Below, piece by piece: positions 45,742 through 54,103 of a stretch of 64,000 nucleotides of DNA (within the stretch, counting starts at the first letter, position 1; each line of letters opens with the position of its first letter). The notes under the pieces are model-generated. The model was not told the origin of the DNA. It saw only the letters and a list, made by a program, of their open reading frames with translations, and did no database searches. Source of the DNA: Weeksellaceae bacterium (lineage in GTDB: Bacteria > Bacteroidota > Bacteroidia > Flavobacteriales > Weeksellaceae); NCBI GenBank assembly GCA_949788275.1, contig OX460916.1, forward strand, positions 1,550,001 to 1,614,000. The letters are read 5' to 3'. The position numbers were made by a program, and so were the translations under genes.

Positions 45742-45768
45742 AAAAGCGCCCAATGATTGGGCGCTTTT
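45742..45768. terminator. Second, bidirectional terminator
   Basis: A strong stem aaaagcgcccaat/attgggcgctttt, only 5 bp after the first hairpin and 23 bp beyond the stop of the convergent M42 peptidase gene. Confidence 0.8.
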
Positions 45769-45790
45769 CATTCTTTTGTGTTTTATACCC

Positions 45791-46876
45791 TTAAAAGTAT
45801 TTAAAATTATGATTATTCTTAATCGTCTTCACACTTTCATAAATTAATTCGATGACATTTTTAACATCGGTTTGGTGCACCATTTCAACAGTGGTATGCA
45901 TATAACGTAAAGGCAAAGAGATTAATGCAGAAGGCACTCCCCCATTGCTATACGCAAAGGCATCTGTATCTGTACCTGTTACACGAGAACTCGAAGAACG
46001 TTGAAAAGGAATATTATTTTTCTCAGCCACCTCAAGAATTAAATCCCTTAAATTATTTTGGACAGCAGGCGCATAAAACAAAACGGGACCATCGCCACAT
46101 TTTTTATCGCCGCTTTTGGCTTTATTAATCATGGGGGTACTGGTATCGTGGGTGACATCTGTAATAATGGCGACATCGGGTTGAATGGTTTGGGTAATCA
46201 TCTCAGCACCTCTTAAGCCTACTTCCTCCTGAACAGCATTCACGATATATAAACCAAAGTCGAGTTGATCATTGGCTTCTTTTAATTTTCTCGCCACCTC
46301 AGCAATCATAAAACCACCCATTCGGTTATCGATGGCACGTCCTACAAAGTAGCGATCATTTAAGGTGAAGAATTCATCGGGATAGGTAATCACGGAACCA
46401 ATATGAATACCAAGATCCAAGACCTCTTGTTTGGAGATACAGCCACAATCAATCCAGATTGTATGTTGTGCAGGAGCTTCTTCTTTGGCAGCATCCCGTA
46501 GATGAATGGCAGGCCATCCGAAGACCCCTTTTACAAAACCGTTTTTGGTGTGAATGTTGACCACTTTCGAAGGGGCAATCATATGATCTGAACCCCCGTT
46601 GCGCACCACATAGATTAATCCATCATCGGTGATGTAATTCACAAACCAAGAAATTTCATCGGCATGTGCCTCAATAACCACTTTAAACTTCGCCTCGGGA
46701 TTGATGATTCCATAAGCCGTACCGTAATTATCGGTTCTAATCTCATCCACATAAGGTTGAATATAATCTGTCCAAACTTTTTGTCCGTTCATTTCAAAAC
46801 CCGTTGGTGAGGCGGTATTTAAATAGTTCGATAGAAAATCCATCGCCTGTTGATCAAATCGATTATTTGTTGACAT
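45791..46876 (-). CDS. M42 family metallopeptidase (glutamyl/deblocking aminopeptidase type)
   Basis: A cytosolic dinuclear zinc aminopeptidase of 361 residues. Metal and catalytic motifs: VIEAHADEISW (His, Asp), VGRAIDNRMGGFM (bridging Asp), VQEEVGLRGA (catalytic Glu pair), ITDVTHDTSTP (Asp) and LRYMHTTVEMV (His). Members form dodecameric tetrahedral complexes that trim peptides. It is monocistronic, with its own promoter and the shared terminator. Confidence 0.92.
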   Translation of the reverse strand: MSTNNRFDQQAMDFLSNYLNTASPTGFEMNGQKVWTDYIQPYVDEIRTDNYGTAYGIINPEAKFKVVIEAHADEISWFVNYITDDGLIYVVRNGGSDHMIAPSKVVNIHTKNGFVKGVFGWPAIHLRDAAKEEAPAQHTIWIDCGCISKQEVLDLGIHIGSVITYPDEFFTLNDRYFVGRAIDNRMGGFMIAEVARKLKEANDQLDFGLYIVNAVQEEVGLRGAEMITQTIQPDVAIITDVTHDTSTPMINKAKSGDKKCGDGPVLFYAPAVQNNLRDLILEVAEKNNIPFQRSSSSRVTGTDTDAFAYSNGGVPSALISLPLRYMHTTVEMVHQTDVKNVIELIYESVKTIKNNHNFKYF

Positions 46877-46895
46877 AGTATTATTTTATTCCCTA

Positions 46896-46903
46896 CAAAT
46901 GTA
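46896..46903 (-). promoter_or_regulatory. -7 promoter box of the M42 peptidase gene
   Basis: On the minus strand TACATTTG, 19 nt upstream of the ATG at 46876. Confidence 0.55.
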
Positions 46904-46938
46904 CTAATTTGGGAATGATTTTTGAATAGATATTTTTT

Positions 46939-47586
46939 ATGAAATGGATGATTACATACACTCTTGTATTTTTTTCTTTTACGCTACATGCACAAATATT
47001 GGGAATAGATTTAGGCGTTTCGAACACAACGGCTGAAATAAAAAATGACACCATTTCCAATTTAGATGACTTAGTGATTAACGACACCATTTTGTTGAAT
47101 GATTCTGAGATCTATTCGGTCCGTTTGAAGACGGATTTAGAGAAAAAATATTACGTATGGTTACGCAAACGAGTGCGTGATGTGTGGCCTTATGTGCGCA
47201 CGGCTGTAAGGGAATACAACGAAGTAATGGACACGGTGCAATACATGGACAAAAAGCGGGACCGTAAAAAGTTCATCAAACAGCGTCAGGGTCTTTTAGC
47301 CGAACAATTTGAAAACCAGTTAAAAAACATGACCACTTCTCGTGGCCAGATTCTAACCAAATTAATCTATAAAGAAACCCACAAAACCACGTACGAAATT
47401 ATTAAAGAGCTTCGGGGTGGCTTAAATGCCTTTCTCTATAATGCAGCTGGTGGTGCATATGATATCAGTTTAAAACAGAAATTCGACCCTAAACGAACCC
47501 GAGAAGATCTGTATATACTGATTATTCTACAACGGGATTTTGCTTCGGGAGTCCTCCTCCCCCTTTACGAAGATGATGAGCGATAG
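46939..47586 (+). CDS. DUF4294 family exported protein
   Basis: A 215-residue protein with a signal peptide (KWMITYTLVFFSFTLHAQ). The conserved DUF4294 block runs from about residue 65 (YYVWLRKRVRDVWPYVRTAVREYN) through KKRDRKKFIKQRQGLLAEQF, LTKLIYKETHKTTYEIIKEL and the end RTREDLYILIILQRDFASG. The family is found across Bacteroidota and is of unknown function; it is probably periplasmic or attached to the outer membrane. It is divergent from the M42 gene and upstream of pfkA. Confidence 0.85.
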   Translation: MKWMITYTLVFFSFTLHAQILGIDLGVSNTTAEIKNDTISNLDDLVINDTILLNDSEIYSVRLKTDLEKKYYVWLRKRVRDVWPYVRTAVREYNEVMDTVQYMDKKRDRKKFIKQRQGLLAEQFENQLKNMTTSRGQILTKLIYKETHKTTYEIIKELRGGLNAFLYNAAGGAYDISLKQKFDPKRTREDLYILIILQRDFASGVLLPLYEDDER

Positions 47587-47636
47587 ATAACCTTTTATTG
47601 ACGCTCTTCACCCTTGATAAATTCTTTAATTTTCAT

Positions 47637-47644
47637 TATATTTG
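47637..47644 (+). promoter_or_regulatory. -7 promoter box of pfkA
   Basis: TATATTTG, 18 nt upstream of the ATG at 47662 and 22 nt upstream of the GTG at 47666. Confidence 0.55.
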
Positions 47645-47665
47645 ATAAGCGTAAAATAAAAATGA

Positions 47666-48652
47666 GTGATAGATAATACAATCAAAAGAATAGGTATTCT
47701 TACCTCTGGTGGTGATGCACCCGGAATGAATGCAGCCATTAGAGCTGTAGTTAGAGCGTGTAAATATTACGATATTGAATCGATAGGGATTCGTCAAGGT
47801 TTTGAAGGGCTTATCGCCAATGATATGATTGAGCTTGGCCCCCGTTCGGTACGTCATATCATCAACCAAGGCGGAACGATTCTAAAAACAGCCCGGTCGG
47901 AAGAATTCAAGACCAAAGAAGGACGTGAAAAAGCATTTAACACTTTAAAATCGAACAACATCGATGGATTGGTGATTATTGGTGGAGATGGTTCTTTTAC
48001 GGGGGCTAAAATCTTTCACGAAGAGTTTAATGTGCCTTTTATTGGAATACCGGGGACCATTGATAACGATATATTTGGAACCGATTTTACCATTGGTTAC
48101 GATACCGCTTTAAATACCGTGATAGAAGCCATTGATAAATTAAGAGATACAGCCACATCACATAACCGCGTATTCTTTGTTGAGGTGATGGGAAGAGATG
48201 CTGGTTTTATTGCCTTAAACAGTGGAATTGCTTCAGGAGCCCAAGAAATTCTTATTCCAGAAACCAATGACAGTGTGGAAGAGTTATGTTTATCCTTGGA
48301 AAATTCGTACACATCGGGTAAAAAATCGAGCATTATTGTGGTAGCGGAAGGCGAACAATTGGGAGGCGTGTTTGAAATTGCGAAAAAAGTGCAAGCCCAT
48401 CATCCGGAATACGATATTCGCGTTACCGTTCTTGGTCATATACAGCGCGGAGGAACCCCAAGTTGCCAAGATCGCGTTCTTGCTTCCCGTTTAGGCATAG
48501 CCGCTGTTGAAGCCTTGTTAGACCATAAAACCAATATTATGGTTGGTCTACGGTCTAACCGTCTTGTACAGACGCCTATTGAAGAAGCGATTAAAAAGCA
48601 CAATGAGATCGATCAAGAGTTATTAAGAGCAGCGCGCATTTTATCGGTTTAA
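47666..48652 (+). CDS. pfkA: ATP-dependent 6-phosphofructokinase
   Basis: Converts fructose 6-phosphate to fructose 1,6-bisphosphate in glycolysis. The 328 residues show RIGILTSGGDAPGMNAAIRAVV (ATP site), IGGDGSFTGA, the catalytic GTIDND and the substrate region VEVMGRDAGFIAL, with VLGHIQRGG near the end. A GTG at 47666 opens this frame. An ATG at 47662 lies in another frame and is cut off after four codons by TAA. A tandem GATAGATA at 47668-47675 explains this: removing one GATA would give MSDNTIKRIG, the normal start. gapA follows in the same direction. Confidence 0.93.
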   Translation: MIDNTIKRIGILTSGGDAPGMNAAIRAVVRACKYYDIESIGIRQGFEGLIANDMIELGPRSVRHIINQGGTILKTARSEEFKTKEGREKAFNTLKSNNIDGLVIIGGDGSFTGAKIFHEEFNVPFIGIPGTIDNDIFGTDFTIGYDTALNTVIEAIDKLRDTATSHNRVFFVEVMGRDAGFIALNSGIASGAQEILIPETNDSVEELCLSLENSYTSGKKSSIIVVAEGEQLGGVFEIAKKVQAHHPEYDIRVTVLGHIQRGGTPSCQDRVLASRLGIAAVEALLDHKTNIMVGLRSNRLVQTPIEEAIKKHNEIDQELLRAARILSV

Positions 48653-48691
48653 GAAATACGACTAACTGAAATTGAACAGGTGTATGGATTA

Positions 48692-48788
48692 GCCCGCGGC
48701 AGGGATTGAAGCGTTTGTTTGAGCTTTTTGGTGAAGTGAAACGAAACCGGAAAGCGAGTGCGGAAAGCCCGGCGCGAAGCGGCCGCCC
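48692..48788 (+). repeat. Dispersed structured repeat, copy 4 (between pfkA and gapA)
   Basis: Core from cagggattgaagc to gaagcggccgccc. The inner hairpin gctttttggt/accggaaagc still pairs by G-U wobble. The 3' end differs (cggcgcgaagcggccgccc) in a paired manner from the other copies. Confidence 0.8.
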
Positions 48789-48841
48789 AACATAGCATTA
48801 GATGCTCTATTAACCCCTGTATTGAATAAGAAATACTATAA

Positions 48842-49864
<1,023 letters not shown>

Positions 49865-49887
49865 TCTAACAACTTATATCACTAAAG

Positions 49888-49914
49888 AACACTTCATAAG
49901 AAGTGTTTTTTTTT
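49888..49914 (+). terminator. Terminator of gapA
   Basis: Stem aacacttc/gaagtgtt with an ataa loop followed by a T run, 24 bp after the stop. Confidence 0.8.
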
Positions 49915-49947
49915 GTTAAATTTTGTTAAATTGTAATTTAGATGTTC

Positions 49948-49955
49948 TATATTTG
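49948..49955 (+). promoter_or_regulatory. -7 promoter box of the ECF sigma factor gene
   Basis: TATATTTG about 83 nt upstream of the ATG, leaving a long 5' leader. A repeated ttttgttaaatt lies just upstream. Confidence 0.5.
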
Positions 49956-50037
49956 ACTCGATAACTAAAAAATACAGCTTATAGATTAATTTATACCTTT
50001 TAAAGTTTACCAAACAACAACTACTATTATTACGGAT

Positions 50038-50634
50038 ATGAATTATGAAAATAATGACTCTCTATTAATTAATGCCTATTTATTGGGCGATGAATCAGCG
50101 ATTCAGCAATTAATAGAAAAATACAAAGGTAGAATCTATAGTTTTATTTATTCAAAAGTATTTGATCGCGATATCACAGAAGATATTTTTCAAGATACTT
50201 TCGTCAAAGTTATTTTAACCCTTAAGGGTGGACGCTATAATGAAGAGGGTAAGTTTTTACCTTGGGTAATGCGTATCGCTCACAACTTAACCATTGACCA
50301 TTTTAGAGCAAATAAACGGATGCCTACTGTTAGCGAAACGAGTTCGGCCCGAGAGGACTATAATATTTTCGATTTTATAGGAATTACGGATGAGTGTTCA
50401 GAAACCAAGCTCATTAAAGCGCAAATAGAAAAGGACTTAAGACGATTAGTGACTCAATTGCCGCTAGACCAACGGGAAGTCTTGGAATTAAGAATCTTTA
50501 GAGATCTTAGTTTTAAAGAAATTGCCGAAGAAACCAATGTGAGTATTAATACAGCATTAGGTAGAATGCGATATGCGTTGATTAATTTAAGAAAAGTTGT
50601 AGAAAATAATAATATAACTTTAACAGTCGATTGA
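50038..50634 (+). CDS. ECF-type RNA polymerase sigma factor (sigma-70 family)
   Basis: A 198-residue sigma factor with region 2 (IQQLIEKYKGRIYSFIYSKVF, DITEDIFQDTFVKVI, LPWVMRIAHNLTIDHFRANKR) and region 4 (RRLVTQLPLDQREVLELRIF, DLSFKEIAEETNVSINTALGRM, a helix-turn-helix). No anti-sigma gene of the usual kind is adjacent; a 43-codon frame follows instead. In my recollection, sigma factors of this form are conserved single-copy genes in Flavobacteriia. The target regulon is unknown. Confidence 0.88.
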   Translation: MNYENNDSLLINAYLLGDESAIQQLIEKYKGRIYSFIYSKVFDRDITEDIFQDTFVKVILTLKGGRYNEEGKFLPWVMRIAHNLTIDHFRANKRMPTVSETSSAREDYNIFDFIGITDECSETKLIKAQIEKDLRRLVTQLPLDQREVLELRIFRDLSFKEIAEETNVSINTALGRMRYALINLRKVVENNNITLTVD

Positions 50635-50681
50635 TACTTTTTCGAATAATTTAGCGTTTTGTAAGAAAACAACTATAATCA

Positions 50682-50813
50682 ATGAATGCTATCAGTTTTG
50701 AAAATCTATTTCCAAAAAAATCAACCATCTTGACTATTCTTATGTTTTCTTCATCTTTCAAAATTGTTCAATCGAAAATTCTTGATGAAGATCTAGTATT
50801 TCATTTAAATTAA
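50682..50813 (+). CDS. Possible 43-residue protein downstream of the sigma factor
   Basis: The frame ATG at 50682 to TAA at 50813 encodes MNAISFENLFPKKSTILTIL and a tail KIVQSKILDEDLVFHLN. It has a short hydrophobic stretch (TILTILMFSSSF). It lies 47 bp after the sigma factor stop and just before a strong terminator, so it would be in the same transcript. No homology is recognisable, so it remains tentative. Confidence 0.4.
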   Translation: MNAISFENLFPKKSTILTILMFSSSFKIVQSKILDEDLVFHLN

Positions 50814-50825
50814 ACTATACTTTAT

Positions 50826-50857
50826 AAAAAAGCCCCGTTAAATAACGGGGCTTTTTC
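50826..50857. terminator. Terminator between the sigma factor unit and pepD
   Basis: A perfect stem aaaaagccccgtta/taacggggcttttt with a 2-nt spacer, serving both convergent units. Confidence 0.88.
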
Positions 50858-50879
50858 ATTGTATGTCGAGCTAAATAAA

Positions 50880-52370
50880 TTAGCTGTTTTTGGTATTGGC
50901 ACAACTGTAATCAACCGCTCCGTCAACTGGAATACGTTCGAGTACATCTAATAAATAGCTCCAGAATTTCTGAACCGATTTAATTTCTACGCGTTCATCT
51001 GGTGAGTGAGCACCATAGATATTAGGACCAAAAGAGATCATATCTAAACCAGGGTAATTGGTTCCAATAATTCCACATTCTAAGCCCGCATGACAAGCGA
51101 CTACTTTTGGCGCTGCACCAAATTTTTCCTCGTACAATGCTTTCATAATATCTAATATTTCCGATTCTGGATTGGCTTTCCAACCTGGGTAAGCGCCAGA
51201 AAAACTCACCTGAAAACCAGCTAGTTCAAAGGCTGCCTTTAGGGTTTCTGCTAAAGCCGTTTTACCAGAATCAATTGATGAACGGGTTAAACACAACACT
51301 TTAATCTCCCCATTTTCAATAGTCACCTTCGCTACATTATTCGAAGTTTCAACCAAATCAGCCACATCAGGGCTCATGCGGTAAACCCCATTATGAGCGA
51401 CCAATAAAGCCTGAACAACTTGGGTAGTTTCTGCAACCGACATCGCTGTAGCTGCTTTAGCGGCCTCTACGAATTCTATTGTAATATTAGGCTCAAGGTG
51501 AATAAACTCTTCAATTATTTCTGCTTTAAGTGTAGTTAAAACTTCTAAAGCAGCTTCTTTATTAGAAGTAGGTATGGCAAAAGCAACCCAACCTTCGCGC
51601 GGAATAGCGTTTCGTAAACCACCACTTTTCATTTCTACCAAACGAAGACCATGCGCTAAACCAGCCGTTAAAAAACGAGCGATTAATTTATTGGCATTTC
51701 CTAAACCTTGGTGAATCTGAATTCCTGAATGTCCTCCTTGTAAACCTTTCACGGTTAATTCAACTGTAGACATGGCATCAACAGCCTCTGCGGTATAGCT
51801 TTTAACAGCGGTTACATCTACTCCACCAGCACAACCAATGTCTAATTCATCATCTTCTTCGGTATCTAAGTTCAATAAGATTTTCCCCGATAAGAATCCG
51901 GCTTTTAAGCCCAATGCACCAGTCATCCCCGTTTCTTCATCGATGGTAAAAAATGCTTCAACCGCTGGGTGAGGAATGGTTTTCGATTCTAAAATCGCCA
52001 TAATGGTGGCAACACCAATTCCGTTATCGGCCCCTAGAGTGGTTCCACGTGCTGTGACAAAATCGCCATCGACGTACATATCGATTCCTTGGGTATCAAA
52101 ATCGAACTCAACATCGTTGTTTTTTTGGCAAACCATATCCAAGTGCGATTGCATCACAATGGTTTTACGGTCTTCCATTCCTGGGTAAGCTGCTTTTTTA
52201 ATAAGCACATTCCCAACCTCATCGGTTTCAACCGATAAACCTAAACTATTTCCAAAGTCAATAATAAACTGACGTACTTTTTCTTCTTTTTTAGAAGGGC
52301 GAGGAACGGCATTCAATAACGAAAAATTTTTCCAAATTGCTTGCGGTTCCAACTGCAATAATTCACTCAT
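50880..52370 (-). CDS. pepD: Aminoacyl-histidine dipeptidase (beta-Ala-His dipeptidase, M20)
   Basis: A cytosolic zinc dipeptidase hydrolysing Xaa-His dipeptides. Motifs: VMQSHLDMVCQ (His, Asp), TLGADNGIGVA (bridging Asp), FTIDEETGMTGA (catalytic Glu pair), CAGGVDVT and the C-terminal VVACHAGLECGII and SFGPNIYGAHSPDERV. The start at 52370 (MSELLQLEPQAIWKNF) is preferred over 52430 because a promoter box at 52389-52396 lies between the two and the family N-terminus matches; this gives 496 residues, the normal length. Confidence 0.93.
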   Translation of the reverse strand: MSELLQLEPQAIWKNFSLLNAVPRPSKKEEKVRQFIIDFGNSLGLSVETDEVGNVLIKKAAYPGMEDRKTIVMQSHLDMVCQKNNDVEFDFDTQGIDMYVDGDFVTARGTTLGADNGIGVATIMAILESKTIPHPAVEAFFTIDEETGMTGALGLKAGFLSGKILLNLDTEEDDELDIGCAGGVDVTAVKSYTAEAVDAMSTVELTVKGLQGGHSGIQIHQGLGNANKLIARFLTAGLAHGLRLVEMKSGGLRNAIPREGWVAFAIPTSNKEAALEVLTTLKAEIIEEFIHLEPNITIEFVEAAKAATAMSVAETTQVVQALLVAHNGVYRMSPDVADLVETSNNVAKVTIENGEIKVLCLTRSSIDSGKTALAETLKAAFELAGFQVSFSGAYPGWKANPESEILDIMKALYEEKFGAAPKVVACHAGLECGIIGTNYPGLDMISFGPNIYGAHSPDERVEIKSVQKFWSYLLDVLERIPVDGAVDYSCANTKNS

Positions 52371-52388
52371 GTTTTCTATTTTATAGAA

Positions 52389-52396
52389 CAAATTTA
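52389..52396 (-). promoter_or_regulatory. -7 promoter box of pepD
   Basis: On the minus strand TAAATTTG, 18 nt upstream of the ATG at 52370; it rules out the longer start. Confidence 0.5.
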
Positions 52397-52498
52397 CGGG
52401 TTTTAGCAGTGGATAAAAAACAAGCGACAAGAAATTTCATGGTAAAAGGAATGCTTATAAATGCTGACCGCTTACTCTACTCGCGTTATGCATTAATT

Positions 52499-52613
52499 GG
52501 GCGCCCCCTTACAGGTCGGGCTATTCGCTCTATCTCTGCTGCGGGAAATTGGCGAATGCATTAGAAACGGAAGGTGGCAGCAGAGGATGCCGCTGCTATC
52601 CCTGGCGCGAAGC
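52499..52613 (-). repeat. Dispersed structured repeat, copy 5 (minus orientation)
   Basis: Minus-strand ends as in the family (gcgccagggatagcagc to agcccgacctgtaagggggcgccc). The inner hairpin is ctctgctgc (52534-52542) paired with gcagcagag (52577-52585), unlike any other copy in sequence. Confidence 0.8.
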
Positions 52614-52745
52614 TCTTCGGTTTATTGGATAAGTAGGCACATTTGAAATAACATTTTTCAGTTGAATACTCAATTGCTCGTTGAAGTAGGTGCATTGACG
52701 GGTTGAATTGTTTTTACAAGGAACAAGCCCCTGACTTTTAGACTA

Positions 52746-52874
52746 GTCTATGGTGTGCGATCAGCACCGCATAGACGATGTTGCGTTATGGATTGAAGCA
52801 TTTGTTTGCGCTTTTTGGCAGAGCGAAGCGACACCGAAAAGCGAGTGCGAAAAGCCCGCCCGAAGGGAACGCCC
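52746..52874 (+). repeat. Dispersed structured repeat, copy 6
   Basis: Core from gcgttatggattgaagc to gaagggaacgccc, inner hairpin gcgctttttgg/ccgaaaagcg. A 5' hairpin gtctatg/catagac (52746-52776) carries the loop-proximal motif gtgtgcg also seen in copy 3. Confidence 0.85.
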
Positions 52875-52881
52875 AAATAAA

Positions 52882-52914
52882 CCCATCCCCTAAGAAAACT
52901 ATTCTCAGAGGATG
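52882..52914 (-). terminator. Likely terminator of the M28 peptidase gene
   Basis: An imperfect 13-bp stem (catcccctaagaa with ttctcagaggatg), about 30 bp beyond the minus-strand stop at 52945. Confidence 0.4.
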
Positions 52915-52944
52915 GATTGTATGCTTTATCTTGTGGTAAGCTCT

Positions 52945-53958
52945 TTATTTCTTTAAGGTTGGTTTATCGACCACTGGTCTATTTTCAGCATTGGCGATAT
53001 TCCATGTTGTTTTAAAGATTAATTGGGTACGACGGGTTAAGATGTCGTATTCAATTTTATCGGGTGTATCGCCTGGTTGGTGATAATCGGCATGAACGCC
53101 GTTGAAGAAGAAAACCGAAGGAATGTCGTGTTTAGCGAAGTTATAATGATCTGAACGGTAGTAAAAACGGTTGGGATCGTTGGGATCGTTGTAACGGAAA
53201 TCCAGGTTCATATCGAATCCTTTATTGGCCTCTAATAAATGATTGTGTAAATCGGTAGATAACATTTCAGAGCCGATTACATAAACAAAGTCACGGGCAT
53301 TTAAGTGTTCGTCATCCACGCGACCAATCATATCGATGTTTACGTTGGCAACGGTATTGGCTAGAGGAAAAATTGGATTATCTGAATAATATTTAGAACC
53401 TAATAGGCCTTTTTCTTCACCAGAAACGTGTAAAAATAAGATGGAACGCTTTGGGCTAAATCCTTTCTTTTCGGCTTCTTTAAAAATACGTGCAATTTCC
53501 ATTACGGCTACGGTTCCCGAGCCATCATCATCGGCGCCAGGGTATAATTTCCCGTCTTTAATTCCTTCGTGGTCGTAGTGTGCAGAGATTACAACAACTT
53601 CGTCGGGTTTTTCTGTTCCTTTAATAAAGCCCATAACATTGCGCATTTCACCTTTTACACGGCTGAATGTGCCAGCAGGAATAATTTGAAAATAGTCACC
53701 TTTAGGCGAATCAATTCCTAATTGCTTGTAGTAATCGACTAGGTAATTACCCGCTTTAACTTCCCCAGGAGAACCTGCGTTACGGCCTTCCATTTCAGGA
53801 CCTGCAATAATGTATAAATGTTTTGTTAGTTCTTTCTGAGAAACTTTCTCTGTAAAGGTGGTTAACGATTTTTCGTAACGCTGCTCGTTGGTCAGCTTAG
53901 AGGTTGTACACGACGTGATGATAAGCGCCGTGGCCATGGTCAATAAAATTTGTCTCAT
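52945..53958 (-). CDS. M28 family zinc peptidase, lipoprotein
   Basis: A 337-residue exported aminopeptidase-type enzyme. The N-terminus is a lipoprotein signal (QILLTMATALIITSCTTS, Cys at about 17). Catalytic motifs: VVISAHYDHEG (His, Asp), YPGADDDGSGTVAVMEIAR (bridging Asp), LHVSGEEKGLLGSKYY (Glu pair), NVNIDMIGRVDD (Asp) and GVHADYHQPGDTPDKI (His). It likely trims peptides in the periplasm or at the outer membrane. It is transcribed alone and divergent from the permease gene. Confidence 0.92.
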   Translation of the reverse strand: MRQILLTMATALIITSCTTSKLTNEQRYEKSLTTFTEKVSQKELTKHLYIIAGPEMEGRNAGSPGEVKAGNYLVDYYKQLGIDSPKGDYFQIIPAGTFSRVKGEMRNVMGFIKGTEKPDEVVVISAHYDHEGIKDGKLYPGADDDGSGTVAVMEIARIFKEAEKKGFSPKRSILFLHVSGEEKGLLGSKYYSDNPIFPLANTVANVNIDMIGRVDDEHLNARDFVYVIGSEMLSTDLHNHLLEANKGFDMNLDFRYNDPNDPNRFYYRSDHYNFAKHDIPSVFFFNGVHADYHQPGDTPDKIEYDILTRRTQLIFKTTWNIANAENRPVVDKPTLKK

Positions 53959-54075
53959 TGTAAAAATTTTGTTTAAATTTAAGACATCTGATTGTTTTTG
54001 TCTCTATAAAACCTAAAGATGTATAAAAAATCGATATTTATTCTATTTTATATTAAAACTAACCGCTCTAGGCGT

Positions 54076-54083
54076 TATATTTG
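54076..54083 (+). promoter_or_regulatory. -7 promoter box of the amino acid permease gene
   Basis: TATATTTG, 20 nt upstream of the ATG at 54104. Confidence 0.55.
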
Positions 54084-54103
54084 CCGGGTTTTGTACTTAA
54101 ATT

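Noticed and set aside
52337-52564. A 75-codon plus-strand frame upstream of the M28 gene region
   Set aside because: It crosses the pepD 5' end and repeat copy 5 and ends inside the repeat; no protein features.
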